Source: JANMDN01 sp031376285 (lineage in GTDB: Bacteria; Actinomycetota; Thermoleophilia; Miltoncostaeales; Miltoncostaeaceae). Taken from it: a stretch of 64,000 nt of DNA. The notes beneath the pieces are model-generated. The model made no database searches and was not told the origin of the DNA. It saw only the letters and a list, made by a program, of their open reading frames with translations. Numbering within the stretch: the first letter of the stretch is position 1; each line of letters opens with the position of its first letter. Below, one piece after another: positions 60,370 to 64,000 of this stretch. The stretch spans positions 95,848-159,847 of the forward strand of contig JANMDN010000046.1 of assembly GCA_031376285.1 (NCBI GenBank). Direction: 5' to 3'. Made by a program: the position numbers and the translations under genes.

Positions 60370-60375
60370 TAGACT
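60370..60375 (+). promoter_or_regulatory. -10 element for GT2/DUF2304/Wzm/Wzt operon
   Basis: TAGACT, 8 nt before ATG 60384, with no ribosome site. It would drive the four tightly overlapping genes up to 63533. The same hexamer TAGACT is used before 33932. Confidence 0.45.
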
Positions 60376-60383
60376 CGGACGAA

Positions 60384-61097
60384 ATGCGCGTTCTGGCCAT
60401 CGTCCCCGCATTCAACGAAGAAGACTCGATCGAGCAGGTCGTCGCTGAGCTGAGAGCTACTTCGACGACGATTGACGTCCTCGTCGTTGATGACGGCTCA
60501 TCTGACGCGACCGCGCGCCGTGCGCGTGCTGCCGGCGCACGGGTCGCCCGGTTGCCGTTCAACGTCGGCATCGGCGGCGCGGTCCAGACGGGGTATCGGA
60601 TGGCGTGGACTGAGGGCTACGACGTTGCCTGCCAGGTCGACGGCGACGGCCAGCACCCCGCAGACCAGTTGCCCCGTCTGCTTTCGGGGATTGAGGCCGG
60701 TGCCAACTATGTCGTAGGGTCACGATTTGTCGAGCAGACCGACTACCGTCCATCGCGCTCGCGCCGTGGCGGCATGCTCGTCCTTTCGTGGGTCGTTTCA
60801 AGGATCGTCGGTAAACCCGTCACCGATACGACATCCGGTTTTCGAGCCGCCGACAAGGAGGCAATTCGCCTGTTTGCCGGGCACTACCCGCACGACTATC
60901 CCGAGGTGGAGGCCCTTGTGATGGCTGCCCGGGACGGGCTCACGGTCGCCGAGGTAAGCGTCGATATGCGCGACCGCACCGCCGGCCGGTCGTCGATCAC
61001 ACCGCTTCGTTCGGTGTACTACATGTGCAAGGTTCTTCTGGCTGTGGGCGTTCAGTGCCTCGGTCGTCGACCCGCGAGACAGGAGCTCGGCACGTGA
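60384..61097 (+). CDS. GT2 polyprenyl-phosphate glycosyltransferase
   Basis: 237 residues. GT-A motifs VLAIVPAFNEEDSIEQVVAE, DVLVVDDGSSDATARRARAA, LPFNVGIGGAVQTGYRMAWT, CQVDGDGQHPADQLPRLLSG and VVGSRFVEQTDYRPS; DTTSGFRAADKEAIRLFAGH. Dolichyl-phosphate mannose synthase-like and soluble. Likely makes polyprenyl-P-sugar. Coupled by GTGA to DUF2304, a known partner gene for this subfamily. Confidence 0.92.
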   Translation: MRVLAIVPAFNEEDSIEQVVAELRATSTTIDVLVVDDGSSDATARRARAAGARVARLPFNVGIGGAVQTGYRMAWTEGYDVACQVDGDGQHPADQLPRLLSGIEAGANYVVGSRFVEQTDYRPSRSRRGGMLVLSWVVSRIVGKPVTDTTSGFRAADKEAIRLFAGHYPHDYPEVEALVMAARDGLTVAEVSVDMRDRTAGRSSITPLRSVYYMCKVLLAVGVQCLGRRPARQELGT

Positions 61098-61501
61098 CGC
61101 GTCTCCTGTTTGTGGGCCTCGTGATCTCGGCGGTGGTCCTCATCACGATCATCAGCCTGATCCGTACACGCCGGCTCCAAGAGCGCTTCGCGCTTGTTTG
61201 GATCGTTGCGGCGATTGGCGTCGTGGTCTTCGGACTTTCAAACGAAGCGCTCCGCGGCCTCGCCCGGCTGACCGGCATCTCATACCCACCGTCGGCGCTC
61301 TTCCTCCTCGCGTCAATCTTCGTGATCGCCGTGCTGCTACAAGCTGCCGTCATGATTTCGCGTCTCGCTGCTGAGACGCAGAACCTCGCCCAGCATGTCG
61401 CGCTCCTCGATGCACGCCTTCGGGAACTCGAAGGCACAACGGCCGATGAAGGGAATGGCGCAACGCTCACAGGGACGGGGCGGGAATCACTGCCGCGCTG
61501 A
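61094..61501 (+). CDS. DUF2304 small membrane protein
   Basis: 135 residues; GTG 61094 overlaps the GT2 stop. Three hydrophobic segments (LLFVGLVISAVVLITIISLI, FALVWIVAAIGVVVFGL, SALFLLASIFVIAVLLQAAV) and a coiled C-terminal part (LAQHVALLDARLRELEG). The R-x-L-Q-E-R-F-A-L-V-W pattern is the DUF2304 signature. Usually paired with DPM1-like GT2 enzymes and thought to anchor them; function unproven. Confidence 0.88.
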   Translation: MTRLLFVGLVISAVVLITIISLIRTRRLQERFALVWIVAAIGVVVFGLSNEALRGLARLTGISYPPSALFLLASIFVIAVLLQAAVMISRLAAETQNLAQHVALLDARLRELEGTTADEGNGATLTGTGRESLPR

Positions 61502-62319
61502 TCCGCACCGTCCGCAGCGCGCTGCTCATCGACGCAGTCCGGGAGCGCGGTCCACTTCTTTCGAACCTGCTCCGTCGAGAGATCAGGCAGCGCTACAAGG
61601 GCTCAGTGCTCGGACTGCTGTGGGCCTTTATCGCGCCGGTATCAGTCATGGGTGCCTACGCGCTTGTTTTTCACTACGTCTACCCGACGATCGTCATCGA
61701 CGACTTCCCGCTCTTCCTGCTCACGGGCATGGCGGTGTGGTTCTTCTTTGCGAACTCGGTTGCAGGTGGGGCCCCGAGCCTCGTCCAGAACTCGAACTTG
61801 ATCAAGAAGGTCACATTCCCGAGGGAGTTCATTCCCTTGTCGGTCCTCGGTGGACACGCGGTAACGCTCATCGCGATGCTCGTGGTACTCGTGCCGATCA
61901 ACCTGATCTTCATACCGGCATCGCGAAGCCCCGCAATGCTTGTGCTGCCGATCTTCGTCGTGCTACTGGCGGTGCTCACGTTCGGGCTAACGCTCGCGCT
62001 ATCGGCAGTGAACGTCTACTTCCGTGACGTCGAGCACATCCTTGGCGCGTTGCTCCTTCCCTGGTTTTTCATCACGCCGGTGCTCTACGGTCCTGAGGCG
62101 CTTCCCGAAGGCGTCGCAGGCCTTCGCTGGGTTACGTTCAGCCTCGATTGGGTGAACTTCGTTTCGCCGTTTGTGTACGGCGTCCGGGACGTGTTGTTTT
62201 TTGGGCGCATGCCATCGCTTGCCATCTTTGTGTACTGCGCGGTGGCCGCGGTCGTCGCGCTCCTCGGCGGAATGTGGGTCTTCCGGCGGCTCGAAGGTGA
62301 GATGGCGGTCGAGCTGTGA
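61498..62319 (+). CDS. wzm: Wzm: ABC-2 type polysaccharide exporter permease
   Basis: 273 residues if started at CTG 61498, which overlaps the DUF2304 stop as CTGA. The only other in-frame conventional start, GTG 61606, would lose the conserved N-terminus LLSNLLRREIRQRYKGSVLG LLW, the hallmark of ABC-2 polysaccharide permeases. Six membrane helices follow (FIAPVSVMGAYALVFHYVYP, FPLFLLTGMAVWFFFANSVA, LVLPIFVVLLAVLTFGLTLA, VNVYFRDVEHILGALLLPWF). Exports finished lipid-linked polysaccharide with Wzt. The stop overlaps wzt (GTGA). Confidence 0.93.
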   Translation: MIRTVRSALLIDAVRERGPLLSNLLRREIRQRYKGSVLGLLWAFIAPVSVMGAYALVFHYVYPTIVIDDFPLFLLTGMAVWFFFANSVAGGAPSLVQNSNLIKKVTFPREFIPLSVLGGHAVTLIAMLVVLVPINLIFIPASRSPAMLVLPIFVVLLAVLTFGLTLALSAVNVYFRDVEHILGALLLPWFFITPVLYGPEALPEGVAGLRWVTFSLDWVNFVSPFVYGVRDVLFFGRMPSLAIFVYCAVAAVVALLGGMWVFRRLEGEMAVEL

Positions 62320-63533
62320 GTGCCCTCCAGCCGGGCGCGGTGCGACTGCGCGGCGTGACCCGACGATTTCGCCGCTACACGGAGCGAAACCAGACCCTCA
62401 AGGAAACGCTTCTGCGCCGCAAGCGGGGTACGGCGACCGATCACTGGGTGCTGCGCGATGTCGATCTTGACGTCTCACCGGGTGAGGCCGTCGGCGTGGT
62501 CGGCCGAAACGGCATCGGGAAGAGCACGCTGCTCAAACTCGTCGCTGGAATCATTCCACCGCAGTCCGGGACGGTTGAGGCGGCTGGCCGATTGACGTCG
62601 CTCCTTGAGCTTGGGGCAGGGTTCCATCCCGACTTCACCGGGCGCGAGAACGTGATCATGCAGGGCACGCTCTACGGACTTACCCAAGTCGAGATCGAAC
62701 AGCGGATGGACGAGATCGTCGCGTTTGCCGAGCTCGCCGACTTCGCCGACATGCCCGTGCGCACCTACTCAAGCGGGATGTTTATGCGGCTCGCATTCTC
62801 AGTCGCGGCGCACGTGGACGCCGACCTTATGCTGCTCGACGAGGTGCTGGCCGTTGGTGACGCCTCCTTTCAACGTAAGTGCATGGGGCGAATCTTTGAC
62901 CACCGCAAGGCCGGCGGGACAATGCTTTTCGTATCGCACGACCAGTCGGCCGTGGAGCAAGTGTGCGACCGGGCGATACTTCTTGACGGTGGATCCATCA
63001 TCGCCGACGATGTCCCTTCGACGGTGTTTGTGGAGTACAACCGCCGACTCCTGGGCGCGAACCCAATTCCCGGGCCTGTCGACGCGGCGGGAGTTGCGAC
63101 GACGGTTGGAAGTTGGGGAACGGGCCGAGCAACGATCACTGGTGTTCGAGTCCTCGGCGACGCCGGAGAGACCGATCGTTTTACGACCGGCGATCGTCTT
63201 CGAGTCGAGATGGATATCGAGACAACCGACGTGATCGCGTCACCGGTCTACGGCATCTCGATTGGCGACGATCACGGCAGTGTGCTCCACGACGCGACGA
63301 CGCGCGCGTACGGCACCGCCACGGGCCAACTGTCTGGTGCTGAAACGATCTCGTTTACCATTGATCGGCTCCCGCTCCTCGCGGGGACGTTCTGGATCTC
63401 AGTCCGAGCGATGGCCGCGACAGACGACGAGCTGTACCACAACCTCGAACGCTGTCGGGCCTTCGCGGTGCTCCAGCAGGGCTCGGGGTCGGGAATCGTC
63501 GCGGTCTCCGGGCGGTGGGAGATCGACAGCTAA
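62316..63533 (+). CDS. wzt: Wzt: ABC-type polysaccharide exporter ATPase with glycan-binding C-terminus
   Basis: 405 residues. Walker A VVGRNGIGKSTLLKLVAG, Q-loop region, signature VRTYSSGMFMRLAFSVAAHV, Walker B LMLLDEVLAVGDASFQRKCM and switch His MLFVSHDQSAVEQVC. Residues ~255-405 form a Wzt_C-like beta-sandwich (TITGVRVLGDAGETDRFTTG, LLAGTFWISVRAMAATDDEL) that in other systems recognises a terminal modification on the glycan before export. This implies a capping step, perhaps one of the methyltransferases in the locus. Confidence 0.95.
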   Translation: MSALQPGAVRLRGVTRRFRRYTERNQTLKETLLRRKRGTATDHWVLRDVDLDVSPGEAVGVVGRNGIGKSTLLKLVAGIIPPQSGTVEAAGRLTSLLELGAGFHPDFTGRENVIMQGTLYGLTQVEIEQRMDEIVAFAELADFADMPVRTYSSGMFMRLAFSVAAHVDADLMLLDEVLAVGDASFQRKCMGRIFDHRKAGGTMLFVSHDQSAVEQVCDRAILLDGGSIIADDVPSTVFVEYNRRLLGANPIPGPVDAAGVATTVGSWGTGRATITGVRVLGDAGETDRFTTGDRLRVEMDIETTDVIASPVYGISIGDDHGSVLHDATTRAYGTATGQLSGAETISFTIDRLPLLAGTFWISVRAMAATDDELYHNLERCRAFAVLQQGSGSGIVAVSGRWEIDS

Positions 63534-63730
63534 CGGCCTACGACCTGGCAGGGGCCTTCACGAGAAGGCGCGCGCTCGACTCCCACCCGTCCAACGGATG
63601 AGTTCAGGCGCATGTTGACGAGGTAGCGACCCGGCGCTCGCAGCGCACGAACGGACGATGACCCAAACCCCCTGACGCCCAAACGCTACCGCTCGGTCCC
63701 TCCGCTTCCTACCCGGACTCGAAGAGCTGG
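63534..63730. other. Intergenic region after wzt
   Basis: 197 bp between convergent wzt and the DUF4143 gene. I see no supported gene, tRNA or strong hairpin. One minus-strand stretch reads RAPGRYLVNMRLNSSVG, reminiscent of a beta-domain fragment, but it is too short to call. Confidence 0.3.
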
Positions 63731-64000
63731 CTATGTGGGTGGAAGCGAGTCGGCGAGGAACTCGGCAAGCTCGTCGGCGGGCAGGATCACGATGCCATCT
63801 GGGGTGACGCGCCGACGCGGTTCCAGGCAGATCACGGCGCGCGCGCGAACGTCGGGTTGATCCACGATGAGTTGGCGGAGGCCTCGGAGGTTGTGGTCGT
63901 TGATCGTTGCGCTCGCCTTCGCCTCGATCGCGAGGCTCAGGTCATCGAACAGGAAGTCGACCTCGATGCCGCTTGCCAGTCTCCAGTACGACAGGTGGGG
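63731..64000 (-). CDS. C-terminal end of an ATPase with DUF4143 domain (5' end outside window)
   Basis: 89 in-frame residues to TAG at 63731-63733. The phrase LSYWRLASGIEVDFLFDDLS LAIEAKASATINDHNLRG matches the DUF4143 nuclease-like tail of bacterial AAA+ ATPases (ATP-binding protein, DUF4143), with the E-V-D...E-A-K residues of a PD-(D/E)xK-like core. Function is unknown in general. The ATPase part lies beyond the window. Confidence 0.82.
   Translation of the reverse strand, partial: PHLSYWRLASGIEVDFLFDDLSLAIEAKASATINDHNLRGLRQLIVDQPDVRARAVICLEPRRRVTPDGIVILPADELAEFLADSLPPT

Noticed and set aside
1..64000. CRISPR arrays, tRNA/rRNA genes, insertion sequences
   Set aside because: I saw no spaced direct repeats, tRNA-like folds, rRNA stretches or transposase motifs on either strand. 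This was a visual check only.

Overview
This 64 kb window is high-GC, densely packed actinobacterial-type chromosome with many 1-8 nt gene overlaps and frequent GTG/TTG starts. A secreted protein with IKNGS-type repeats followed by Gly-X-X triplets (11379-12149) is of a kind I associate with Thermoleophilia (Solirubrobacterales/Gaiellales). I infer that class with moderate confidence. There is no rRNA or other marker to settle it.

Layout. 1-11.4 kb is mostly housekeeping and regulatory: a DUF11-type surface protein (cut by the window edge), a PucR-family regulator, type III glutamine synthetase, an MscS-type channel coupled to an FkbM-type methyltransferase, a VapBC toxin-antitoxin pair, a phosphofructokinase with pyrophosphate-type signature residues divergent from a ROK regulator, and a vapC remnant. 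11.4-20.3 kb holds the repeat protein, a glycosyltransferase/coiled-coil/sugar-phosphate transferase operon, two tandem secreted glycoside-hydrolase-like paralogues (one a lipoprotein), a thioesterase, and an ECF sigma factor fused to its own zinc-finger anti-sigma-like domain.

20.3-63.5 kb is a very large surface-polysaccharide locus. By my count, including the GT4 at 12.3 kb, the window has 11 GT4 and 3 GT2 glycosyltransferases, 3 GT-C-like multi-membrane proteins, 8 class I methyltransferase domains (besides the FkbM one), 2 NDP-sugar epimerase/dehydratases, 2 AsnB-type amidotransferases, 2 Wzx-type flippases, 1 O-antigen ligase/polymerase, a Wzm/Wzt ABC exporter, a DUF2304 protein and an LPG-synthase-like membrane protein. 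Two different lipid-linked initiating enzymes are present (PNPT/WbaP-type at 13.8 kb, WecA-type at 37.5 kb). With both flippases and an ABC exporter, this implies at least two glycan assembly routes. The window ends with the C-terminus of an ATPase/DUF4143 protein.

How the genes work together (inference). Sugars are loaded on undecaprenyl phosphate by the two initiating transferases, extended by GT4/GT2 enzymes, and methylated and amidated in the cytoplasm. They are exported by Wzx or Wzm/Wzt and joined or decorated outside by the ligase and GT-C enzymes, which use polyprenyl-phosphate sugars made by the DPM1-like GT2 proteins. No NDP-sugar precursor set (such as rmlABCD) is present, so precursors must come from elsewhere.

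Most notable: a WecA homologue fused to the membrane/Rossmann half of a CapD/WbpM-type dehydratase with no catalytic SDR domain; a GT-C::methyltransferase fusion; an O-antigen ligase with a beta-rich insert in a loop; a Wzm gene that seems to need a CTG start; a decayed VCBS-repeat gene; and TANNNT -10 elements placed 6-9 nt before start codons at many divergent gene pairs, suggesting widespread leaderless transcription.
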